From Caldisericota bacterium (lineage in GTDB: Bacteria; Caldisericota; Caldisericia; B22-G15), in the NCBI GenBank assembly GCA_003648245.1, contig QMOO01000010.1:1-13812 (forward strand): a stretch of 13,812 nt of DNA, given 5' to 3'. Position 1 is the first letter of the stretch. Each line of letters starts with the position of its first letter. A program made the translations under genes and the position numbers. Shown here piece by piece: positions 6,507 through 13,812 of the stretch. The notes under the pieces are model-generated. The model did no database searches. It was not told the DNA's origin and saw only the letters and a list, made by a program, of their open reading frames with translations.

Positions 6507-7563
6507 GGAGAAATTAAAAGAAATTGAATCAAGATATCAGGAAATAGAAAAAAAGTTGTATGATGAAGAGATTTACAAAAATCCTGAGCTTCTAAATAGA
6601 TATGTAAAGGAGAGGGGAGAACTTTCAGAAATAGTGGAAACCTATAGAAAACTTAAAGAGGTTAGAAAAAATATAGCTGAAACAGAAACACTTTTAAAGG
6701 ATGAAGAAATGAAAGAACTTGCAGAAGAAGAACTTGAAAAGCTTAAGGAAGAGGAAGAAGAGCTAAATAATAAATTACTTCTCCTTCTCATTCCAAAGGA
6801 TCCGAGAGACGAAAGAAATGCAATAATGGAGATAAGAGCAGCAGCAGGAGGGGAAGAAGCAGCTCTATTTGCAGCAGATCTTTTTAGAATGTACGCCTAT
6901 TATGCAGAGAAAAGGGGATGGAAAATAGAGGTTATGGATTCCCATCCAACTGATCTTGGAGGGTATAAAGAAATAATTTTTTCTGTAATAGGAAAAGGTG
7001 CCTATGGCGACCTAAAGTTTGAAAGTGGAGTGCATAGAGTTCAAAGAGTTCCTGTAACTGAAGCTTCTGGAAGAATTCATACATCTACAGTAACTGTGGC
7101 AGTTTTCTCTGAAGCAGAAGATATTGATGTAAAAATAGATCCAGAGGATTTAAGAATAGATGTTTTCAGAGCAAGTGGACATGGTGGTCAATGTGTTCAA
7201 AAAACTGAATCAGCAGTTAGAATAACTCATATCCCCACAGGAATTGTTGTTACATGCCAGGATGAAAGATCTCAGCTTAAAAACAAAGAGAGGGCTCTCA
7301 AAATCCTTAAGGCAAGACTATTTGATATGCATCAGAAGAAAAAGGAAGAGGAAATAAGTAGAGAGAGAAAGAAACAGGTTGGGTGGGGAGAGAGAAGTGA
7401 AAAGATAAGAACATACAACTTTCCGCAAAACAGAGTTACAGACCACAGAATAGGTCTTTCCCTATATAATCTCCCTGAAATACTGGAAGGTAACATTGAT
7501 GAACTCATCAATGCACTTAAAGAGGAAGACAGAAAGAGGAAAATTGAAGAACTCAACCTATAG
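6496..7563 (+). CDS. prfA: Peptide chain release factor 1
   Basis: The 355-residue protein ends translation at UAA and UAG. The N-terminal coiled-coil region (about 1-100) is rich in Glu and Lys. The codon-recognition tripeptide PxT is PVT at 186-188 inside [14 protein letters not shown], which identifies RF1 rather than RF2 (SPF). The peptidyl-hydrolysis GGQ lies at 230-232 in [16 protein letters not shown]. The residues after GGQ are CVQ, where HVN is usual. Otherwise the C-terminal domain ([30 protein letters not shown]) is standard. Length fits the family (E. coli 360). ATG 6496 lies inside the end of the preceding frame, with AAGGATGG as a moderate ribosome binding site. The modifying enzyme PrmC follows. 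Confidence 0.97.
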   Translation: MGIEEKLKEIESRYQEIEKKLYDEEIYKNPELLNRYVKERGELSEIVETYRKLKEVRKNIAETETLLKDEEMKELAEEELEKLKEEEEELNNKLLLLLIPKDPRDERNAIMEIRAAAGGEEAALFAADLFRMYAYYAEKRGWKIEVMDSHPTDLGGYKEIIFSVIGKGAYGDLKFESGVHRVQRVPVTEASGRIHTSTVTVAVFSEAEDIDVKIDPEDLRIDVFRASGHGGQCVQKTESAVRITHIPTGIVVTCQDERSQLKNKERALKILKARLFDMHQKKKEEEISRERKKQVGWGERSEKIRTYNFPQNRVTDHRIGLSLYNLPEILEGNIDELINALKEEDRKRKIEELNL

Positions 7564-8374
7564 AGTATTTGACCTCCTTAAACTTGGAAGAAAACTTCTT
7601 TCAGAAACAAAAAACCCTTATCTTGAATCTGAAATTATTATTTCCACTCATCTGGGTTTGAGTAAAGAAGAATTTATACTGAAAATAAACGAAGAACTAT
7701 CTTACAAAGATACTAACGAGATAATATGGAAGTTTGAAGAAAGAAAAAAAGGAAAACCTTTATCATATGTAACAGGTGAAAGGATATTCCTGTCAAGAAA
7801 ATTTCTGGTGTTTGACGGCGTCTTTATCCCGAGATTTGAAACAGAGGAGATCATGCACCATATAGTAAACAAAACGGAGAGATTTGAAAATTGCCTTGAT
7901 ATGTGTGCAGGAACAGGAGTTATGGGAATAAGTTTAATGCTTGAAGAAGTAGTTAAGAACTGCATGTTTGTCGATATAAACTCCATAGCAATAAAAAACA
8001 TTAAGGCAAATCTTGATAAATTTGGAATTTCTGGAAGAGTTGTTAAAAGCAATATGTTTGAAAAGGTAGAAGGAGAATTTGATTTAATTATCTCCAATCC
8101 ACCCTATATTCCAGAGAGCATGCTTGATGAGCTTGATGACGATGTGAAAAGAGAGCCGCTTGAAGCTCTAAATGGTGGAAAGGATGGTCTTAAATTTATA
8201 AAGATTCTCCTTACGGAGTCGGTAAAATATTTAAAAAAAGGGGGCAGACTCATATTCGAATACCCAGAATTTACTTTAGAGAAAATAGATAACATTGAAA
8301 CTAAATTAAAATTTAAAGAAAAGATAGCCACTCTCTCAAAGGATATAGAAGGAGCGGTATTTATCAAATTGTGA
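7544..8374 (+). CDS. prmC: Release factor glutamine N5-methyltransferase
   Basis: This SAM-dependent enzyme methylates the GGQ glutamine of release factors, including the RF1 encoded just upstream. With the TTG start at 7544 it has 276 residues (E. coli PrmC 277). The N-terminal helical domain is at about 1-75. [10 protein letters not shown] (94-103) matches the family's PRxETE motif. The SAM motif I is [13 protein letters not shown] (118-130), followed by the acidic VDIN (143-146). The catalytic NPPY is at 185-188 in [25 protein letters not shown] (204-216) is also typical. The start is uncertain. TTG 7544 has GAGG four bases upstream and begins where homologues begin. ATG 7499 has GGAAGGT upstream and would add 15 residues and a 65-base overlap with prfA. 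Either way the gene overlaps prfA. Confidence 0.93.
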   Translation: MKNSTYRVFDLLKLGRKLLSETKNPYLESEIIISTHLGLSKEEFILKINEELSYKDTNEIIWKFEERKKGKPLSYVTGERIFLSRKFLVFDGVFIPRFETEEIMHHIVNKTERFENCLDMCAGTGVMGISLMLEEVVKNCMFVDINSIAIKNIKANLDKFGISGRVVKSNMFEKVEGEFDLIISNPPYIPESMLDELDDDVKREPLEALNGGKDGLKFIKILLTESVKYLKKGGRLIFEYPEFTLEKIDNIETKLKFKEKIATLSKDIEGAVFIKL

Positions 8375-8380
8375 TATAAT
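8372..8380 (+). promoter_or_regulatory. Extended -10 promoter upstream of upp
   Basis: TGATATAAT at 8372-8380 is a perfect extended -10 element (TGN followed by TATAAT). The TGA of the element is also the prmC stop codon. No good -35 box lies 16-18 bases upstream (the region reads GAGCGG), which extended -10 promoters tolerate. The likely start is near 8387, just before the upp ribosome binding site at 8393-8400, giving a leader of under 20 bases. It would allow upp and the envelope genes to be expressed apart from the rho-prmC block. Confidence 0.55.
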
Positions 8381-8386
8381 TTTTAA

Positions 8387-9037
<651 letters not shown>

Positions 9038-10000
9038 ATGAAAAATATACTTCCACACGTTTACTATCTTTTTATAGGCTTTATATCATCATCTGTATTT
9101 ACTCCATTATCCATATATATTGGAAATAGGTTTAAGATACTCGATAAACCTCATGAAAGAAGAGGGGAAAGAGAAAAGATAACACCAAAAGCAATTCCAA
9201 GAACCGGGGGATTAACAATATACTTTTCATTTCTTATAATCTCTATAGTTCTCTACATAATAAATCCATCTCTGGAAATACTCTCACTTATTCTTGGCGG
9301 AACTGTTGTTTTTCTTACAGGACTCATAGATGACAAATTCAACATAAGACCATGGCAAAAACTCCTTGGAGAAATTGGTGGAGCAGTGATACCCATACTT
9401 TTTGGGATTAAGGTCAACTTCATAACCAATCCTCAGGGCGGATATATAACCCTTGGATGGCTGAGTATACCCTTTACACTTCTCTGGGTTATAGGAATAA
9501 CCAATGCCATAAACTTAATAGATGGTCTTGATGGACTTGCTTCTGGGGTAGTGGGGATAGTCACAGCAACCCTTGCATTTGTCGCCATAGAGAAGGGGCT
9601 TTTCATTGTTGCCAGTTTATGCTTTGGACTAACTGGACTCACACTTGGCTTCCTTATGTTTAACTTTCCTCCAGCAAAGGTGTACCTTGGGGATTCTGGA
9701 TCACTTCTTCTCGGCTTTATAGTAGGTGAGATAGCTGTATGGGGTGCATTAAAGACAACAACATCTGTGATACTTTTTGTTGCAATTCTTGCCTTAGGAT
9801 TTCCAATAGTAGATACATTTTCCTCAATTATAAGAAGAGCGAGGAAGGGAAGAAATATATTTGAAGGAGATATGGAGCATATACATTACAAACTCTTATT
9901 CAGCGGACTGAAACAGGAGCAGGTAATTTTAATACTTTATCTTGTAACCATATTCTTCTCTATCCTCTCCATAATAATACTAAAGAGGTTTTCTCTATGA
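9038..10000 (+). CDS. tagO: Polyprenyl-phosphate GlcNAc-1-phosphate transferase (TagO/WecA family)
   Basis: The 320-residue integral membrane enzyme transfers a sugar-1-phosphate, usually GlcNAc-1-P from UDP-GlcNAc, to undecaprenyl phosphate, starting teichoic acid, O-antigen or related glycopolymer synthesis. Motifs are RTGGL (55-59), the Mg-binding LIDDKFNIRPWQK (96-108), NAINLIDGLDGLASGV (156-171), FNFPPAKVYLGDSGS (208-222) and the HIHYKL cytosolic loop (281-286). Roughly ten hydrophobic segments are spread along the chain. It is somewhat shorter than B. subtilis TagO. It starts on the base after the upp stop with no clear ribosome binding site, so translational coupling is likely. Its stop overlaps wecB by four bases (ATGA). 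The UDP-GlcNAc 2-epimerase next to it supports TagO/WecA rather than MraY. Confidence 0.93.
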   Translation: MKNILPHVYYLFIGFISSSVFTPLSIYIGNRFKILDKPHERRGEREKITPKAIPRTGGLTIYFSFLIISIVLYIINPSLEILSLILGGTVVFLTGLIDDKFNIRPWQKLLGEIGGAVIPILFGIKVNFITNPQGGYITLGWLSIPFTLLWVIGITNAINLIDGLDGLASGVVGIVTATLAFVAIEKGLFIVASLCFGLTGLTLGFLMFNFPPAKVYLGDSGSLLLGFIVGEIAVWGALKTTTSVILFVAILALGFPIVDTFSSIIRRARKGRNIFEGDMEHIHYKLLFSGLKQEQVILILYLVTIFFSILSIIILKRFSL

Positions 10001-11097
10001 AAAGAATAGGTGTGGTATTTGGAACAAGACCAGAAGTTATAAAGCTCTTTCCTCTAATAAAAGTTATGGAAGAAGAGAAAGATATTGAATTAAAAATAAT
10101 CTTTACAGGACAACATAAAGAAATGGCAGAAGATCTCTTTCCAGTTTTTCAAATATCTCCAAACTATTCATTAAACATCATGAAGGAAAAACAAACTCTA
10201 TCGGAAATAACAGAGAGAATACTTGAAAAATTGGATAAAATTTTGATGAAAGAAAGATTTGATCTTGTTCTTGTTCAGGGAGATACAACAACAACTTTTG
10301 TATCCTCCCTTGTCTCATTCTATTATAAGATACCCCTTGCTCATGTAGAAGCAGGTTTAAGAACACACAATAGATACTTTCCATTTCCTGAAGAAATGAA
10401 TAGAACCCTTGTAGGTAAACTTGCAACTTTACACTTTGCTCCAACTGAGATAGCAAGAGAGAACTTATTAAGAGAAGGGGTGGATGAGAAAAATATATTT
10501 GTCACAGGAAACACTGTGGTCGATGCTGTATTAAAGATTCTTGAAATGAACAGGCGTCCCCTTTTTGAAATTCCCAACCACAGGAAATTGATAGTTGTGA
10601 CTGCCCACAGGAGAGAAAACTGGGATAAGGGACTTAAAAATATAGCACTCTCTATAAAAGAGATAGCACTTAAATTCCCGGAGGAAGTATACTTTGTCTT
10701 TCCATTGCATAAAAATCCTATAGTCAGAGAAAAGATCCTTCCCATAATTTCCAATTTAAGCAACGTAAAAATTGTAGAACCTCTAAATTATGTAGACTTC
10801 GTACATCTTCTTAAAAGAAGTTTCTTGATTTTGTCAGATTCTGGTGGAATACAGGAAGAGATACCTACTCTTCAAAGACCCATGCTTCTTTTAAGGGATG
10901 AAACAGAAAGACCCGAAGCAATTGAAAGTGGCTTTGTTTTTCTTGTGGGAACTAAAAGAGAAAGGATTGTTAATGAAGCTATAAAAATTATAAAAAATGG
11001 ATGGAAACCCAGGGTTAAAAATAATCCCTTTGGTGATGGTAGAGCATCTGAAAGAATATTAAAGATAATAAAGGAGTATTTATATGGAAATATATAG
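9997..11097 (+). CDS. wecB: UDP-N-acetylglucosamine 2-epimerase (non-hydrolysing)
   Basis: The 366-residue cytosolic enzyme interconverts UDP-GlcNAc and UDP-ManNAc (WecB/MnaA family). It shows the GT-B fold layout. The N-terminal half has GTRPEVIKLFPL (9-20), QGDTTTT (94-100, D96), HVEAGLRTHNRYFPFPEEM (116-134, E118 and E132) and TGNTVVDAV (170-178). The C-terminal half has VTAHRRENW (201-209, H204), LSDSGGIQEE (279-288) and RDETERPEA (300-308). All catalytic positions known in the E. coli enzyme appear present. It overlaps tagO by four bases and murA by 14. UDP-ManNAc made here would supply wall teichoic acid linkage units or another surface polymer begun by TagO. Confidence 0.96.
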   Translation: MKRIGVVFGTRPEVIKLFPLIKVMEEEKDIELKIIFTGQHKEMAEDLFPVFQISPNYSLNIMKEKQTLSEITERILEKLDKILMKERFDLVLVQGDTTTTFVSSLVSFYYKIPLAHVEAGLRTHNRYFPFPEEMNRTLVGKLATLHFAPTEIARENLLREGVDEKNIFVTGNTVVDAVLKILEMNRRPLFEIPNHRKLIVVTAHRRENWDKGLKNIALSIKEIALKFPEEVYFVFPLHKNPIVREKILPIISNLSNVKIVEPLNYVDFVHLLKRSFLILSDSGGIQEEIPTLQRPMLLLRDETERPEAIESGFVFLVGTKRERIVNEAIKIIKNGWKPRVKNNPFGDGRASERILKIIKEYLYGNI

Positions 11098-12346
11098 AAT
11101 AGAAGGCGGAAACAGACTTAAAGGTGAGATAACAGCACAAGGATCAAAAAATGGAGCACTTCCTCTTATTTCAGCAAGTCTCCTTACTGATGAGCCTGTC
11201 TATATAAGAAACGTACCAAGACTACTGGATGTGGAAACCCTTATTGAAGTAATAAGAGGAGTGGGTGCAAAAGTAAAACATCTAAAGGATGGAACAGTAA
11301 GCGTGGAAGCTGGAAATTTAAACTGGGAAATCACTGATGAAAGAGCAAGCAAAATAAGGGGAAGCATAACTCTTGTAGGCTCTCTTCTTTCCCGTGTTGG
11401 AAAAGTAAGACTTCCATTCCCTGGAGGATGTCATATAGGATCGCGACCTGTAGATCTTCACATAAAGGGATTTAAGGCACTTGGAGCAGATGTTAAGGCT
11501 CTTGGCACCCTGATAGAGGGAAAGGTAAAGAAGATGAGGGGAGCGAAGATATATCTTGATTACCCATCTGTTGGAGCTACAGAAAACATACTGCTTGCCT
11601 CTGTCTTTGCAGAAGGAGAAACTTTTATTGAAAATGCCGCACAGGAGCCAGAAGTAGTTGAACTTGCAAACTTCTTAAATTCAATGGGTGGAAAGATAGA
11701 GGGTGCAGGCACAAAATGTATAAGGGTGGAGGGAGTAAAAAAACTTCACGGTACAGATTTTACGCTATCCCCCGATAGGGTAGAGATTGGAACCTTTATG
11801 ATAGGAGCTGCCATTACAGGGGGAGATATAACTATAAAACCAGTCATATTTGAACATATAATACCCCTTGTATTCAAGTTGAGGGAAATTGGCGTTAATA
11901 TAAAAGTAGAGAACGGAAAGATCCTAAGGGTGATAGCTAAAAAGAGGCCTAAAAAGTTTGAAATAAGAACAATGCCGTTTCCTGGATTTCCCACAGATTT
12001 ACAATCTCAAATGCTTGCTCTTGCAACAATAGCCGAAGGGGTCAGTCTTATTACAGAGACTGTGTTTGAGAATAGATTTATGGTTGTTCCTGAATTAAGA
12101 AAAATGGGCGCAAAGATAAGAGTGGAGGGAAGGACTGCCTTTGTAGAAGGGGTTGCACAACTAATAGGAACAGAGGTAACTGCTACTGATCTCAGAGCTG
12201 GCGCAGCACTTGTCCTTGCAGGATTAAGAGCAGAGGGAGAGACTATAATAAAAAAGATATATCATATTGAAAGAGGCTACTACAATTTACATGAGAAAAT
12301 CAGACACTTAGGAGGAAAGATATGGAAAGAAACAATAAACTTATAA
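11084..12346 (+). CDS. murA: UDP-N-acetylglucosamine 1-carboxyvinyltransferase
   Basis: The 420-residue cytosolic enzyme transfers enolpyruvate from PEP to UDP-GlcNAc, the first committed step of peptidoglycan synthesis. Visible features are the substrate-binding GSKNGALPL (20-28), the conserved helix RASKIRGSI (87-95) and the active-site loop FPGGCHIGSRPVDLHI (112-127) with the PEP-reactive Cys116. Because the Cys is kept, fosfomycin sensitivity would be expected (Asp variants are resistant). Further blocks are SVGATENILLA, PFPGFPTDLQ, ENRFM and DLRAGAALVLAG. Length equals that of E. coli MurA (419). AAGGAG (11071-11076) precedes ATG 11084. The gene overlaps wecB by 14 bases and the next gene by 25, showing tight coupling. 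Confidence 0.97.
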   Translation: MEIYRIEGGNRLKGEITAQGSKNGALPLISASLLTDEPVYIRNVPRLLDVETLIEVIRGVGAKVKHLKDGTVSVEAGNLNWEITDERASKIRGSITLVGSLLSRVGKVRLPFPGGCHIGSRPVDLHIKGFKALGADVKALGTLIEGKVKKMRGAKIYLDYPSVGATENILLASVFAEGETFIENAAQEPEVVELANFLNSMGGKIEGAGTKCIRVEGVKKLHGTDFTLSPDRVEIGTFMIGAAITGGDITIKPVIFEHIIPLVFKLREIGVNIKVENGKILRVIAKKRPKKFEIRTMPFPGFPTDLQSQMLALATIAEGVSLITETVFENRFMVVPELRKMGAKIRVEGRTAFVEGVAQLIGTEVTATDLRAGAALVLAGLRAEGETIIKKIYHIERGYYNLHEKIRHLGGKIWKETINL

Positions 12347-12798
12347 AGTTCAAACTATTTGGATTATTCAACATCTTTGACATATTAGTATTTATACTTA
12401 TTCTGGTTGTTGGATTTTACTTTTTAAAACCGATGTTTTCAAAAAATGAGGTAGTTCTAAATAACTACCTCATTACTATGAAACTCACGGAGATCTCTCC
12501 AGAAATTGCAAAGGCAGTAAAAAAGGGAGATAGAATAATAGACAAATCTGGAAGATACTTTGGAAGCATAATAGAGGAACCAAAAATTGAACCTTCAAAA
12601 AAATGGGTAGAAACCTCAGATGGAAGAGTAGTTATTGCCGAAGAACCCGTTCTCGTGGATATAACCGCTAAATTCACTTTTAAATCGAGAAATCTAAAGT
12701 ATGGTAAAGATTACTTTAAAATAGGTGGAATACTCACTTTAGAATCAGATTACTGGACAATGGAAGGGGTTGTAATAGACATTGAAAGAAAAGATTAA
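12322..12798 (+). CDS. DUF4330-type single-pass membrane protein
   Basis: The product has 158 residues. After a basic N-terminus (MERNNKLIKFKLFG) comes LFNIFDILVFIL and one membrane helix at about 19-38. A soluble, beta-rich part (about 46-156) follows, probably outside the membrane. A lysine-rich start, an FG-x-FNIFD-like motif and one helix fit the DUF4330 family, whose function is not known to me. The soluble part carries KGDRIIDKSGRYFGSI (68-83), reminiscent of a small beta-barrel fold. GGAGG at 12311-12315 precedes ATG 12322, inside the end of murA. The position suggests a cell-envelope role, which is inference only. A perfect 12-bp inverted repeat lies within codons 42-51. The stop overlaps that of nadE on the other strand. 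Confidence 0.78.
   Translation: MERNNKLIKFKLFGLFNIFDILVFILILVVGFYFLKPMFSKNEVVLNNYLITMKLTEISPEIAKAVKKGDRIIDKSGRYFGSIIEEPKIEPSKKWVETSDGRVVIAEEPVLVDITAKFTFKSRNLKYGKDYFKIGGILTLESDYWTMEGVVIDIERKD
12445..12474. repeat. Perfect 12-bp inverted repeat with 6-nt loop
   Basis: AATGAGGTAGTT (12445-12456) and its exact reverse complement AACTACCTCATT (12463-12474) flank the loop CTAAAT. The RNA would form a stable hairpin inside the DUF4330 coding region, right after the membrane-helix codons. No T-run follows on either strand, so it is not a standard intrinsic terminator. It could be an operator, an mRNA stability or pausing element, or chance. Confidence 0.8.
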
Positions 12799-13715
12799 GT
12801 AAGTGAAGGTGGAAGAGATCCCATATGTAGCGAATTTTCCATCGCCTCCTTTAAGATTTTGACCTTTTCCACATTGAGATTAACAATTTTTGCTATTTCT
12901 GCTGGATCCTCCCCATTTATGAGCCTTACAAGTATCCTATCAACCAGCTCATATGACAAACCCATGGCGAATTCATCTGTGATGCCCGGGATTAAATCTG
13001 GAGACGGTGGTCTATTAATTATCTCATCTGGTACATCAAGTCTTTCAGCAAGTTTGAAGACCTGTGTTTTAAAGAGATGGGCAATGGGATCTAAATCCAC
13101 TGCAGAATCCCCATACTTTACGAAGAACCCGAGAAGTTTTTCAGTTTTGTTACACGTGCCTGCAACAAGCAGGTTCTTTAGTTCTGCATAGTAGTAAAGT
13201 GTAACCATCCTTATTCTATGTTTTATTCTATGATATGCAATACCTTTCAAAAACCACTTATCTTCTAACAACTCTTCAGGAACCTTCAATCCAAGAAAGA
13301 AGGGAGATTTTTTAAATCTCTTTGTATAATCGTTATAAAACTTCCTCGTAATATTCTCCCTCATCTTTCTTGTGGGAAGCAACCAATAGGGTAGTTTCCT
13401 ATAAATTCCAAATTTTGAAAGTATTGAAGAAATGTTTATGATTTTGTATGATACTTCTTCCTCTTTTAGTAAAGAGAGAGCAAGAGAAACACTCTTTTTT
13501 TCAGTATCTCTATCTGGCAAAATTAAAGCAAAGATCTTTTCTTTAGGAAGAGATCTCAAAAGTAACTTCAATACAACACCAGAATCCACTCCCCCACTCA
13601 CTCCCAATATAACTCCACTCCTTCCAAATTTATTAAGATGATTTTTTATAAATCTGGTTATTTTTTCTATTTCAGCTTCCTCATTAAACATTAACTCAAG
13701 GGGTAGTTCTCTCAT
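12795..13715 (-). CDS. nadE: NH3-dependent NAD+ synthetase, divergent
   Basis: The 306-residue cytosolic enzyme of the N-type ATP-pyrophosphatase family converts deamido-NAD, ATP and ammonia to NAD+. The ATP loop is GVSGGVDSG (38-46). The central block VAGTCNKTEKLLGFFVKYGD (184-203) and the block IINRPPSPDLIPGITDE (232-248) with SYELVDRIL (254-262) are clear NadE hallmarks, as is the ending SLPPSLT. It lacks a glutaminase domain, so free ammonia or a partner would supply nitrogen. It is odd in two ways. The stretch from about 105 to 165 is longer than usual and rich in aromatic and basic residues. The usual N-x-x-A-R-x-R-M helix reads HRIKHRIRM (162-170). ATG 13715 overlaps the end of the upstream gene by 20 bases. 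GGAG lies 10 bases before the start. Confidence 0.86.
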   Translation of the reverse strand: MRELPLELMFNEEAEIEKITRFIKNHLNKFGRSGVILGVSGGVDSGVVLKLLLRSLPKEKIFALILPDRDTEKKSVSLALSLLKEEEVSYKIINISSILSKFGIYRKLPYWLLPTRKMRENITRKFYNDYTKRFKKSPFFLGLKVPEELLEDKWFLKGIAYHRIKHRIRMVTLYYYAELKNLLVAGTCNKTEKLLGFFVKYGDSAVDLDPIAHLFKTQVFKLAERLDVPDEIINRPPSPDLIPGITDEFAMGLSYELVDRILVRLINGEDPAEIAKIVNLNVEKVKILKEAMENSLHMGSLPPSLT

Positions 13716-13812
13716 CTTTTAATTTCTCCATTATCTTTCTTACAAAGATTAAGTCCTCTTTCTTGTCCACATCAATAGCAATTTCAGGAAAAGGTATTGG
13801 AACAGCTCTTCC
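13696..13812 (-). CDS. C-terminal end of a probable sugar nucleotidyltransferase (partial)
   Basis: Only the last 38 codons and the TGA (13698-13696) are inside the window, read leftward from the right edge. The tail includes GRAVPIPFPEIAIDVDKKED and ends KDERTTP. A short stretch ending in I-D-V-D-x-x-E-D followed by a helix is typical of the end of cytidylyltransferases of the CMP-acylneuraminate/CMP-Kdo synthetase type, where the DVD helps bind metal or sugar. That assignment rests on a small fragment. It overlaps the start of nadE by 20 bases, so the two are almost certainly one minus-strand operon. Confidence 0.5.
   Translation of the reverse strand, partial: GRAVPIPFPEIAIDVDKKEDLIFVRKIMEKLKDERTTP

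Noticed and set aside
12859..13191. Forward open frame of about 110 codons opposite nadE
   Set aside because: It is Ser-rich and unlike any protein I know. NadE motifs on the minus strand account for the coding signal.

Overview
The window is bacterial, AT-rich and densely packed. Its proteins are rich in Lys, Glu and Ile, and arginine is mostly AGA/AGG. The order rho-tdk-prfA-prmC, then upp-tagO-wecB-murA, recalls clostridial, Thermotogales-like or related thermophilic lineages. Protein composition and GC-rich tRNA stems fit a thermophile. I cannot name a genus from sequence alone, and the lineage is inference.

Region 1 (1-1690) is accessory. A possible tail of an upstream membrane gene is followed by a 64-residue peptide gene whose N-terminus carries a Y-x-x-P motif and a glycine run ahead of one very hydrophobic segment. 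Next come a tandem-domain SdpI/YfhL-family membrane protein and a two-helix membrane protein with a bacterial PH-like (bPH_5-type) domain. All have strong, closely spaced ribosome binding sites. The best reading is a small membrane-active peptide with its immunity or sensing proteins, but no activity can be proven here. A 41-codon frame touches the end of the third gene.

Region 2 (1656-4059) begins with a near-consensus promoter driving four CCA-encoding tRNAs: Val(CAC), Asp(GTC), Gly(GCC) and Thr(CGT). The last ends 17 nt before the start codon of hppA, a membrane-bound ion-pumping pyrophosphatase with the K+-dependent signature. No terminator lies between them.

Region 3 (4089-8374) is an information-processing and nucleotide block: rho, thymidine kinase, release factor 1 and its methyltransferase PrmC. 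Between tdk and prfA there is an otherwise unexplained 480 nt. It holds an intact reading frame of about 160 codons whose only well-placed start (ATG at 6025) is out of frame by one base at a G-run. This is a frameshift, slippage site or sequence error.

Region 4 (8372-12798) starts at an extended -10 promoter and carries upp, tagO/wecA, wecB/mnaA, murA and a DUF4330-type membrane-anchored protein, all overlapping or abutting. It links uracil salvage to cell-envelope sugar precursors: polyprenyl-P GlcNAc-1-P transfer, UDP-ManNAc formation and the first committed step of peptidoglycan synthesis. The DUF4330 gene contains a perfect 12-bp inverted repeat.

Region 5 (12795-13812, minus strand) holds a divergent NAD+ synthetase and the tail of a probable nucleotidyltransferase. 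The nadE and DUF4330 genes meet tail to tail with overlapping stop codons. I saw no classical intrinsic terminator (GC stem plus T-run) anywhere in the window.
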